Positions 1 to 5,638 of a stretch of 8,783 nt of DNA are shown piece after piece; position 1 is the stretch's first letter, and each line of letters opens with the position of its first letter. The DNA lies in contig DNPI01000189.1 in assembly GCA_003501525.1 (NCBI GenBank), positions 1 through 8,783 of the forward strand, written 5' to 3'. The notes beneath the pieces are model-generated. The model was not told the DNA's origin and did not search any database. It was given only the letters and a program-made list of their open reading frames with translations. The stretch is from Planctomycetota bacterium. Its GTDB lineage: Bacteria > Planctomycetota > UBA1135. The position numbers were made by a program, and so were the translations under genes.

Positions 1-67
1 GAGAGGATTCGAACCCCTGACCTACAGCTCCGGAGGCTGTCGCTCTATCCAGCTGAGCTACGGGCGC
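1..67 (-). tRNA. tRNA-Arg (anticodon CCG), 3' end cut by window edge
   Basis: Read on the minus strand from 67, the sequence folds as a tRNA. It has the 5' acceptor strand GCGCCCG (67-61), then TA, a D-stem GCTC/GAGC, an anticodon stem ACAGC/GCTGT around the loop CTCCGGA, a 5-nt variable loop AGGTC, and a T-stem AGGGG/CCTCT around TTCGAAT. The central loop triplet CCG reads the arginine codon CGG. Only one base of the 3' acceptor strand (C at position 1, pairing with G at 61) lies inside the window, so the last six acceptor bases, the discriminator and the CCA are missing. All visible stems pair, with one G-U in the T-stem. It is transcribed away from the neighbouring protein gene. Confidence 0.96.
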
Positions 68-85
68 ACATATAAGTGGCGCGAC

Positions 86-91
86 AGGATA
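86..91 (-). promoter_or_regulatory. possible -10 element of the tRNA-Arg promoter
   Basis: On the minus strand the hexamer TATCCT matches the sigma-70 -10 consensus at four of six positions. It would start transcription roughly 12 bases before the tRNA 5' end at 67. No good -35 hexamer is visible at the usual distance, so this is a weak assignment based mainly on position. Confidence 0.25.
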
Positions 92-128
92 TCTACGATT
101 TCTTGGCCACGAAAGCTGTAACCGGCTG

Positions 129-154
129 CCTTGTTGAGAGTTAGACGAACAAGG
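129..154. repeat. 7-bp perfect inverted repeat between divergent genes
   Basis: CCTTGTT at 129-135 and AACAAGG at 148-154 are exact reverse complements separated by 12 bases. The dyad lies between the minus-strand tRNA gene and the plus-strand secreted-protein gene, upstream of the latter's -10 element, so no transcript is known to end here. That placement favours an operator for a dimeric regulator over a terminator. A chance dyad cannot be excluded. Confidence 0.35.
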
Positions 155-184
155 AGTGCTTTGCCGCCCGGAATTCAAAGCCGG

Positions 185-193
185 TGCTAGGAT
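185..193 (+). promoter_or_regulatory. extended -10 promoter element for the TSP3-repeat gene
   Basis: TGCTAGGAT is an extended -10: the TG motif, one spacer base, then TAGGAT, which matches TATAAT at four of six positions. Initiation would fall near 200, giving a leader of about 30 bases to the ATG at 230. A TTGCCG at 161-166 resembles a -35, but its 21-bp spacing is too long. Extended -10 promoters can work without a -35. Confidence 0.4.
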
Positions 194-229
194 GGGCGCG
201 CCCCCGGTTTGTTTAAAATTCTCAAATTT

Positions 230-1183
230 ATGAAATTCCCCCCCATCCTTGCCCTCTCCGTGGCCCTAGCACTCGGGTATTTTTATCCCTTCGGGAATCC
301 TCTAGGTGCGAGCAGCGGCAACCTTGTGGTTTTAGCTGATGCCGATCTGGATGGTCTGGATGATGCCCTTGAGGCGCGGCTTCTTACAGACCCTAATAAC
401 TCTGATACTGACGGGGATTTAGTCCCGGATATTGAAGAAGTCTTGCTCGGAACAAATCCAAATGTTGCAGGCGCAGCAGGCTCCTTTCCTCCCCCTGAGC
501 CGAAGCTGCATATTGATGCGTATTCTTTGGGCCCAGACCTTGTCCTTCAGATATCGGGGCATGTTCAGCAGTCGATAATCTCGCCCTCCTTTGTTTGGGC
601 GGATGCGAACAATCTAGCGAGCTTGCCGGCTTGGGATATGCGGGCTTATCGCATCGATCACGGCTCTCGTCCCAGCGTCAAGTCCGGCTGGAATGTTGCC
701 TCTGCCCGCTTCTTAATCCCTAAAAGCATTGTTTCTAGCGAGCCTTCTGCCAGCCTAGCGGTGCGTGCGTTTATTGACGGAGAAGATGTTGCGGCGGCTG
801 TAATGTTTACTCAGGTTGATGGTTATTTGGCGCAATTCCGAACAGGATTTGGGTCAAGCTCAATGACTTGGTCGGGAAGCGCTTCTCCTGCCCATCCTGC
901 CACCCCTTTGTTGCAGTCCGGTGGCTCTACGAGCACGGGCGGTGGCGGCGGCTTGTTCCCTGTTGATCCAACCGAAGGCGGCGCACCATCTTCGAGCTCG
1001 GCCGACGAGGTTTGCCTCCAGGTCCTTGAGCTCACCGCCAATTTAGGCGGTGGTCGGATGGCTTATCGCGTTGCAGATGCCTATTGCGATTCTCTTCCGC
1101 AAGCACTCTGTTTTAGCGGCTGCGTTGGGACTATAGACGATGTGATTATTGGCATTGACATTATTAGCCTGCTCGGGGGCTGA
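230..1183 (+). CDS. secreted protein with thrombospondin type 3-like Ca2+-binding repeats
   Basis: This encodes a 317-residue exported protein of unknown role. From the ATG at 230 it opens with a signal peptide: one Lys, then a Leu/Ala-rich core at about residues 6-16, with likely cleavage near residue 27. Next come two acidic loops at about 37-48 and 54-70, with the patterns DxDxDGxxD and SDTDGDxxPDxxE. These are typical of thrombospondin type 3 repeats, which bind calcium in extracellular proteins. The middle part, about 90-210, is beta-like with no family I recognise. A Gly/Ser/Thr-rich linker follows, then a C-terminal segment of about 55 residues with four Cys (VC, YC, CFSGC) that could form disulfides, ending in an Ile-rich hydrophobic stretch. 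A TTG at 209 would add seven residues with two more Lys. I chose ATG as the commoner start. Neither has a Shine-Dalgarno. It stands alone after its own promoter. The export and repeat calls are firm; the function is unknown. Confidence 0.85.
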   Translation: MKFPPILALSVALALGYFYPFGNPLGASSGNLVVLADADLDGLDDALEARLLTDPNNSDTDGDLVPDIEEVLLGTNPNVAGAAGSFPPPEPKLHIDAYSLGPDLVLQISGHVQQSIISPSFVWADANNLASLPAWDMRAYRIDHGSRPSVKSGWNVASARFLIPKSIVSSEPSASLAVRAFIDGEDVAAAVMFTQVDGYLAQFRTGFGSSSMTWSGSASPAHPATPLLQSGGSTSTGGGGGLFPVDPTEGGAPSSSSADEVCLQVLELTANLGGGRMAYRVADAYCDSLPQALCFSGCVGTIDDVIIGIDIISLLGG

Positions 1184-1189
1184 GGTTAT

Positions 1190-1222
1190 TCGCAACAAAA
1201 TGCCTAGCGGCGCCAATTGCGA
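1190..1222. repeat. inverted repeat TCGCAA/TTGCGA in the intergenic region before the sigma gene
   Basis: TCGCAA at 1190-1195 and TTGCGA at 1217-1222 are exact reverse complements. Between them are a smaller GCC/GGC pairing and the palindrome GGCGCC. The element starts seven bases after the stop of the upstream gene. It has no T-run after it, so it is a poor rho-independent terminator. It could be an operator for the sigma operon or a short 3' hairpin of the upstream mRNA. Confidence 0.25.
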
Positions 1223-1290
1223 GCGAAACGGGCGACCTATCTCTTGCAATAGAAAGAGTTTCCGTCGATGGCCCTGGTGTTTCTTTTTGC

Positions 1291-1953
1291 GTGTCTAATT
1301 CCGAGAATTTGGAACCTGAATCCTCTCGGGGCCGTCCTAGTGAGGTCCTCGCGTTGAATGATCCCGCTGCAGCAATTGTAAAAAGGTGCCAGACTACTTC
1401 CGGCAGCGATTTCGCCGAGGCTTATCACGAGCTTTTTGTTCTTTTCCAGGACCGGGTTTTTACCGTCTGCTTCCGGGTTACAGGTAATCGAGACGATGCC
1501 CTAGACGCTTCGCAAGAGGCTATGGTTGCCATCTTGCGCCGGATTCAGGGCTTCGAATTCCGCAGCAAGTTCTCTTCATGGGTTTATCGCATAGCGGTTA
1601 ATGCCGCTATCGATATCCGCCGGCGTCGCATGGATGCGCCCCGGGGTGGGGTGCGGACCTTGCTTGGGGCAGATCCCGAAGAAGATGTAGCCGAGAGGTC
1701 TGACGCTCGATATCAGCCCGAGCCTTCTGCAGAACTTGTTCGCACGGAATCGCGGGAAGCTGTTCGCGAAGCCTTGGCCCGAATTAACCCGAAATTTTCT
1801 GCGCTCCTGGTTCTTCGCTATATCGAAGGGCTTTCTTATGAAGAAATTGCCGAAGTTCAAGAGTGCAATTTGGGGACCGTTAAGTCCAGAATGCATCGAG
1901 CCCACTCCGCTCTTCGCACATTTTTAGAAGGAGTTGGTGCTCAAGATATCTAA
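1291..1953 (+). CDS. ECF-family RNA polymerase sigma factor (sigma-E type)
   Basis: This 220-residue protein has the two-domain layout of extracytoplasmic-function sigma factors. Region 2 spans about residues 45-114 and includes the core-polymerase contact motif DDALDASQEAM near 68-78, then the -10-recognition helix FSSWVYRIAVNAAIDIRRR. A linker at about 115-150 precedes region 4, about 155-210, whose helix-turn-helix (LSYEEIAEV...GTVKSRMHRA) would recognise the -35. It should direct RNA polymerase to a stress or envelope regulon. The start is GTG at 1291: no ATG lies upstream in frame and no Shine-Dalgarno is visible. The N-terminal 40 residues before region 2 are longer than in most ECF sigmas, so a start slightly downstream is possible. 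It leads an operon with a membrane anti-sigma candidate 12 bases later, so release of the factor is probably controlled by that protein. The family call is firm; the regulon is unknown. Confidence 0.95.
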   Translation: MSNSENLEPESSRGRPSEVLALNDPAAAIVKRCQTTSGSDFAEAYHELFVLFQDRVFTVCFRVTGNRDDALDASQEAMVAILRRIQGFEFRSKFSSWVYRIAVNAAIDIRRRRMDAPRGGVRTLLGADPEEDVAERSDARYQPEPSAELVRTESREAVREALARINPKFSALLVLRYIEGLSYEEIAEVQECNLGTVKSRMHRAHSALRTFLEGVGAQDI

Positions 1954-1965
1954 CATTACATTTTT

Positions 1966-2415
1966 ATGACCGACTTTCACGAACTCGACAATCTTCCTCC
2001 AGGCGTTTTGGAGGAGTTGCGATCGTTGGGTGGGGAAGTTGCTCCCCCGGAGCTCTGGGATAGGCTTTCCCTGAATGCTTTGGGTCAGGCAGAGGCTCCT
2101 GGGGAATTGTGGGAGCGTGTTCGCCCTTCTGTTGAGAGCCCTGCTCCTCCCATTCGCCGCCCATTTGCCTTTTCGGCAAGCCAAATCATTGCGTCGGCTG
2201 CCGCTGTAATCCTTTTTGTGGGCGTATTGTTTTTTGCTTCAGAGCGGACGACTTCTAGCCAACCCCTTACGGCTGATGTTCACAGTTCGGATTTGCGGGA
2301 GGTCTATCGCGCGCGTGTTTTTGCTGTTGAAGTTGCTCCAGAATCGTTGTCTGGCGTCGGTCGCCACTTAGCTGGCTTGATGGGAGCCTCTGGATTGCCG
2401 GAGGAAACCGGATGA
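1966..2415 (+). CDS. single-pass membrane anti-sigma-like protein
   Basis: This 149-residue protein is placed where an anti-sigma factor is expected, 12 bases after the sigma gene and overlapping the RseB-like gene by 4 nt (ATGA at 2412-2415). It has an acidic cytoplasmic part at about residues 1-66, a Pro/Arg boundary (PIRRPF), one hydrophobic membrane span at about 73-91, then about 58 residues that would be periplasmic. I see no HxxxCxxC zinc motif of the ZAS anti-sigma class and no strong similarity to RseA. The cytoplasmic part holds two copies of a short motif, PPELWDRL (27-34) and PGELWERV (45-52), 18 residues apart. These are candidate sigma-binding helices. No Shine-Dalgarno precedes the ATG, and the bases before it are T-rich. 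The role as an anti-sigma is inferred from gene order and topology, not from a recognised domain. Confidence 0.82.
   Translation: MTDFHELDNLPPGVLEELRSLGGEVAPPELWDRLSLNALGQAEAPGELWERVRPSVESPAPPIRRPFAFSASQIIASAAAVILFVGVLFFASERTTSSQPLTADVHSSDLREVYRARVFAVEVAPESLSGVGRHLAGLMGASGLPEETG
2400..2404 (+). promoter_or_regulatory. Shine-Dalgarno GGAGG for the RseB-like gene
   Basis: GGAGG lies seven bases before the ATG at 2412 and inside the end of the anti-sigma gene. It is the only canonical ribosome-binding site I can see before any gene in this window. Together with the ATGA stop-start overlap it supports translational coupling of the two genes. Confidence 0.7.
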
Positions 2416-3422
2416 GGAAAGGGTTGATATTTGCGGCCCTGCTGCTGCCTTCCTGCTTGCCTACTGAGACAGGGTCAGTGGTCATTGGGTCTTCTCAGTC
2501 AGCTTCAGCTCCGCCGAGCGAATCTAGCGCCTCACCTTTTTCGTTGCCTGTGATAACCCACCCGGAAACGATGCTTGTCCGTGCAGAAAGGTTGCTGACG
2601 CAAGCGAGCCCTTCTGGGGAGAGCGAGCGAATTCGTGAGATCCTCTGGGCTGATGGCCAGGGGGCCTTCCGCCTGGATGTAGACGCCTTTTCCGCGTATG
2701 CCAGTGGGCCGCTTAATCCGCCCCCGCCCCTGCTTGTTGCCTCTTATCGCGATAGGCAGCGCTATTTGATTCGTTTTCGGGACATTCGCCTAGGTCTTCC
2801 TGAGATTGTTCACAAGAACTGGGTGTGGGAAACACTCCCAGAGACTTATGCGCTTGCTGGTGTTGCTTGCACGCAGCACCGCGCCACCTCTCGCCATGGA
2901 TTTGGCACTGTGACGTTGCAAGTTAATCCAGCGAACAGCGTTCTAATGGGGTGGGAAATTTTAGATGGAAGAGGCGAGCTGATTAGGCGACTTGAGACGA
3001 CAACTTTGGATTTTAATCCGGATGTTTCGAGCATTGTGTGGTCTAGCGCGGTTGCTGCGGAAAGGGACTGGGAGGAGGGAGACGAAGCCCTTTTGGGGGT
3101 GACGCCTTTGCAGGCTAGATATCTTCCCCCTGGATTTGAATTTACATCAGAGCGCCTTGTGGAGGCCTCGCAAAGTCTTTCCGGTGTTCCGGATATACAC
3201 TTCCAGGTTTCTAGCGATGGGCTTCTGCCCCTTATTATTGCCCAGCATCAAGCCCAGAATGCCTCGGGGGGCGGTGCTCCTGGAGAAATCGAGACAGCGC
3301 GGTGGTCTAGGTATGGAGGAATCCAGGTGGTAGAAGGGCAAATTGCTGGCAGGCAGGCTTATTTAGTCTCCACGCTAGAACCAGACGAGTTACTGGCCGT
3401 TTTCGGGTCCTTGCTGCCTTAG
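2412..3422 (+). CDS. RseB/MucB-like sigma regulatory protein, probable lipoprotein
   Basis: This 336-residue exported protein starts with a short signal peptide ending in LLPSC, with Cys15 as the likely lipid-modified residue. The Pro at -2 is not ideal for a lipobox. A Ser/Pro-rich tether at about 16-50 follows. Residues about 52-205 have the strand-rich pattern of the LolA-like N-terminal domain found in RseB/MucB, and residues about 226-336 look like the smaller C-terminal domain, with YLPPGFEF at 237-244 and an end of the form GRQAYLVSTLEPDELLAVF. In gammaproteobacteria RseB binds the periplasmic part of the anti-sigma factor and shields it from proteolysis until envelope damage is sensed. 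Overlap with the membrane anti-sigma gene and its own good ribosome-binding site fit that partnership. Assignment rests on layout, length and context; sequence identity to RseB is probably low. Confidence 0.75.
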   Translation: MRKGLIFAALLLPSCLPTETGSVVIGSSQSASAPPSESSASPFSLPVITHPETMLVRAERLLTQASPSGESERIREILWADGQGAFRLDVDAFSAYASGPLNPPPPLLVASYRDRQRYLIRFRDIRLGLPEIVHKNWVWETLPETYALAGVACTQHRATSRHGFGTVTLQVNPANSVLMGWEILDGRGELIRRLETTTLDFNPDVSSIVWSSAVAAERDWEEGDEALLGVTPLQARYLPPGFEFTSERLVEASQSLSGVPDIHFQVSSDGLLPLIIAQHQAQNASGGGAPGEIETARWSRYGGIQVVEGQIAGRQAYLVSTLEPDELLAVFGSLLP

Positions 3423-3491
3423 TAAGGTTTCCTTCTGTTTCCGCTGCAGGTGGCAATAAAGGGGTAGCCTTCTCTTGACCGGATATTTTGC

Positions 3492-3902
3492 ATGAGAGAC
3501 CCCCTACCTCGCATCCCAGAAACTCTTTTGGCGAACTCCCAAGCTCGCCTTCGGCTTCTTGAAAGAGTTGAAGACTTAATAGTTGTTTTGGTAGCGGCTC
3601 AGGCTCACGCTGAAGAATTAAGAGCAGGTGACCGGGGGCCCTCAAGGGCGAGAGAGAATTTGTCTCGAATGTTGAAGGTTTGCGAAGAAGCGAGATCCTG
3701 GCTGTCTCGCCCCGAGGCTTCCGGAGCCTTGCCCCTTGCCCGTCCTATGACATTTCGGGAGTATGTCGAAATCTCATCGTTTGCCGAATACCTTCTGCTT
3801 AGGCAGTCGGGGCCCATCACGGAAACCGAAGTTTCGGACGCAGATGTTGAAGAGTTGTGTCGGCTTTTTGGGTCCGCTGACCTTGGCGCCGATGCCGCTT
3901 AG
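3492..3902 (+). CDS. small helical cytoplasmic protein of unknown function
   Basis: I do not recognise this 136-residue protein. It has no signal peptide or membrane span. Residues about 10-45 and 50-72 are likely amphipathic helices rich in Leu, Glu and Arg, with coiled-coil character around LRLLERVEDLIVVL. A Pro-containing break at 72-86 is followed by further helices (about 87-104 and 115-127) and a short Asp/Ala tail. The ATG at 3492 lacks a Shine-Dalgarno and sits 69 bases after the sigma operon. No convincing terminator lies in that gap, so it may be co-transcribed with the sigma operon. Its TAG overlaps the TAA of the convergent NAD synthetase gene by two bases within a 4-bp shared end. 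Its composition resembles its neighbours, and no competing long reading frame explains the region, so it is probably real. Confidence 0.7.
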   Translation: MRDPLPRIPETLLANSQARLRLLERVEDLIVVLVAAQAHAEELRAGDRGPSRARENLSRMLKVCEEARSWLSRPEASGALPLARPMTFREYVEISSFAEYLLLRQSGPITETEVSDADVEELCRLFGSADLGADAA

Positions 3903-4744
3903 CTGCCCCAGTCTCGAGCGTACCGATAGTCCAGGTTGATGGTCCGCGGGGTTAATTTGGCGATTATTGGTGGTCTGCGTTTGTATTGGTTTTGCTGGAC
4001 GCGTGCCTTGACGGTGTCTATTAAACCCTCGGAAAAACCTTCTTTGAGGAGTGTTTTTTTTGAGTAGCGGGAGTCGACCATTAAATGAAGCAAGGCGTCA
4101 ACTTCGGGATAGGTAAACCCCAGCTCTTCTTCATCTGTTTGTCCTTCCCATAGGTCCGCAGTTGGGGGCCGGCGAACAATTTCGTCGGGCACGCCTAAAT
4201 GTTTAGATAGCGACCAAACTTGGCTTTTGTATAGGTCGCCTATGGGGTTGATGGCAGAGGCCAGGTCTCCGTGAATAGTTCCATACCCCAAGAGGAGTTC
4301 TGTTTTATTGGAAGTGCCCAAGACAAGGGCGCCTTCTTTGGCGGATCGGTCGTAGAGGGCGACCATCCGAATTCGAGCGAGAATATTCCCGAACCGAGTT
4401 TGGTCTTTTTTGTCCACCGCGCCTGCAGAGGCATGTGCCTTAGCAATGGCTGTAATGTCCAATATCTCGATAGGAATCCCGGCATGGTGGGCAGCCTCTT
4501 TGCCCAGTTGAAGGCTCTCGGGGGCGCTGTCTTTGTACGGAAGCGCTAACCCCAAGACGTTTTCTGGGCCTAGGGCGCGCGCGGCGAGCTCTGCCACGAG
4601 AGCCGAATCCACTCCTCCGCTTAGCCCGAGAAGGGCCTTGGAAAAGCCAGCCTTTGACGTCTCCTCTTTGAGGAAAGCGGTGAGGACGGCTTCGGCTAAA
4701 GATCCATTGCAGGTTGGTGGAGGCGGGATGTCTTGCAGAGCCAT
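3899..4744 (-). CDS. nadE: NAD+ synthetase, ammonia-using domain as a separate protein
   Basis: This 281-residue protein amidates deamido-NAD+ to NAD+ using ATP and ammonia, the last step of NAD biosynthesis. It shows the N-type ATP pyrophosphatase PP-loop LSGGVDS at 41-47, GNxxARxRM at 119-127 (deamido-NAD side), GTSNKTE at 143-149, then YGTIHGD at 154-160, all expected for the family. Its length is that of a stand-alone ammonia-dependent NadE. It follows the glutaminase gene directly: the stop TAA (4750-4748) and one codon, ACG, separate them in the same frame. In many bacteria these are two domains of one polypeptide of about 550-600 residues. There is no Shine-Dalgarno before the ATG at 4744, so translation may depend on coupling or on readthrough. 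It ends with a 4-bp tail-to-tail overlap with the plus-strand small gene. The enzyme assignment is firm. Confidence 0.95.
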   Translation of the reverse strand: MALQDIPPPPTCNGSLAEAVLTAFLKEETSKAGFSKALLGLSGGVDSALVAELAARALGPENVLGLALPYKDSAPESLQLGKEAAHHAGIPIEILDITAIAKAHASAGAVDKKDQTRFGNILARIRMVALYDRSAKEGALVLGTSNKTELLLGYGTIHGDLASAINPIGDLYKSQVWSLSKHLGVPDEIVRRPPTADLWEGQTDEEELGFTYPEVDALLHLMVDSRYSKKTLLKEGFSEGLIDTVKARVQQNQYKRRPPIIAKLTPRTINLDYRYARDWGS

Positions 4745-4747
4745 CGT

Positions 4748-5620
4748 TTAGGGGCGGCTTTCTTGCAAGGCATCGGGGTCTTGAAGGATTTGGGCCAATT
4801 GCCGCCGCACAAAATCCGGGCGAGATCCGCGCAGTAACGGCAGTTGAATCCTGGCGCGCTTCGTTGCCTCACTGGAAATATTTTCAAGAAGAAGGTGCTC
4901 TTCTGCGCCGGGTGCCTCAGCTTGCAGTTCTCCGAGAGGTGAGATTACGCCAGATCCCCCCCAAAACATTGCCCCGTCCTCAACGCCAACTCTGTTGCAG
5001 TGGATAACCCAAGACTGAAAGAATATGGCCATCGCTTCTCGGAGTGTGCGCCAGGAGGCTTGAGAGGATAATTCTTCATTGTCGGCTTCTATCCCTCTTG
5101 CGGGGCTAGCAGCAGGTATTAAAAAGGCATCGACGCCTTGCAGAAACTGCAGCCATCCTGCAGACAGGTGCCAAGCGTCCTCACAGACTAGGAGGCCGAA
5201 TTTCCCCAGGCGGCTTTGCACCGGGCGCATGCTGTCGCCAGCAGAGAAATAACGCCCCTCCTCGAATATCCCATAATCAGGGAGGAAAGCCTTTCGGTGG
5301 ACGTGAAGAATTTCCCCGCCTTCTGCGAAAACAGCGGAGTTGAAAAATTGGTGCTCCGAGGTTTCTTCTACGAACCCAAAAACAATGCTGATGTCCTTGC
5401 TGCGGGAAACCAGCTTTTGGATTGGTTCGGCCTCAATTGGGAGAGCGACTTCTTGGGCGAGGTCGCGCAGGAGGTACCCGGTGAGTGAAAGCTCTGGGAA
5501 CATCGCCAGGTCAGCCTTTTTCTCCGTCGCTTTATCTATCCATTCCAGGTGATCGGCCAGGTTGTCATCTAATTTCCCTAATGCGGGCTTGATCTGGCAG
5601 AGTGCTGCTAAGAATTCCAT
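4748..5620 (-). CDS. nitrilase-type glutaminase partner of NAD+ synthetase
   Basis: This 290-residue protein is a carbon-nitrogen hydrolase domain whose predicted job is to release ammonia from glutamine for the NAD+ synthetase encoded next. The catalytic triad of the nitrilase fold is visible: Glu43 in FPELSLTGY, Lys110 in HRKAFLPDY and Cys146 in LLVCEDAWH. PDYGIFEEGRYF (114-125) after the Lys is typical of the NadE glutaminase domain. The C-terminus (LPLLRGSRPDFVRRQLAQIL) matches the end of that domain, followed by a short linker ending at TAA. Length and motifs therefore suggest a complete domain, not a truncation. The ATG at 5620 lies 18 bases after the MoxR stop, with only a weak GGGA upstream. 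As a free protein it would need to dock with NadE to channel ammonia. A general omega-amidase role is possible but less likely given the neighbour. Confidence 0.92.
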   Translation of the reverse strand: MEFLAALCQIKPALGKLDDNLADHLEWIDKATEKKADLAMFPELSLTGYLLRDLAQEVALPIEAEPIQKLVSRSKDISIVFGFVEETSEHQFFNSAVFAEGGEILHVHRKAFLPDYGIFEEGRYFSAGDSMRPVQSRLGKFGLLVCEDAWHLSAGWLQFLQGVDAFLIPAASPARGIEADNEELSSQASWRTLREAMAIFFQSWVIHCNRVGVEDGAMFWGGSGVISPLGELQAEAPGAEEHLLLENISSEATKRARIQLPLLRGSRPDFVRRQLAQILQDPDALQESRP

Positions 5621-5638
5621 TTCCCAAGTAATTTTTTC

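Noticed and set aside
1..229. tRNA-Arg as an integration site for a genomic island
   Set aside because: No integrase, no direct repeat of the tRNA 3' end and no mobile genes are present. The tRNA 3' end itself points out of the window and could not be examined further.
1241..1258. CTCTT/AAGAG stem-loop before the sigma gene
   Set aside because: It is a five-pair, AT-rich stem with an 8-base loop and only three T's after it, likely by chance.
1576..1905. A 109-codon open frame antisense to the sigma factor
   Set aside because: It is opposite the conserved sigma region 2 and 4 coding sequence and shows no protein-like features.
3423..3491. Possible rho-independent terminator after the RseB-like gene (AAGG/CCTT pairings at 3424-3434 and 3459-3471)
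   Set aside because: Stems are only four base pairs and lack a following T-run. They are too weak to call.
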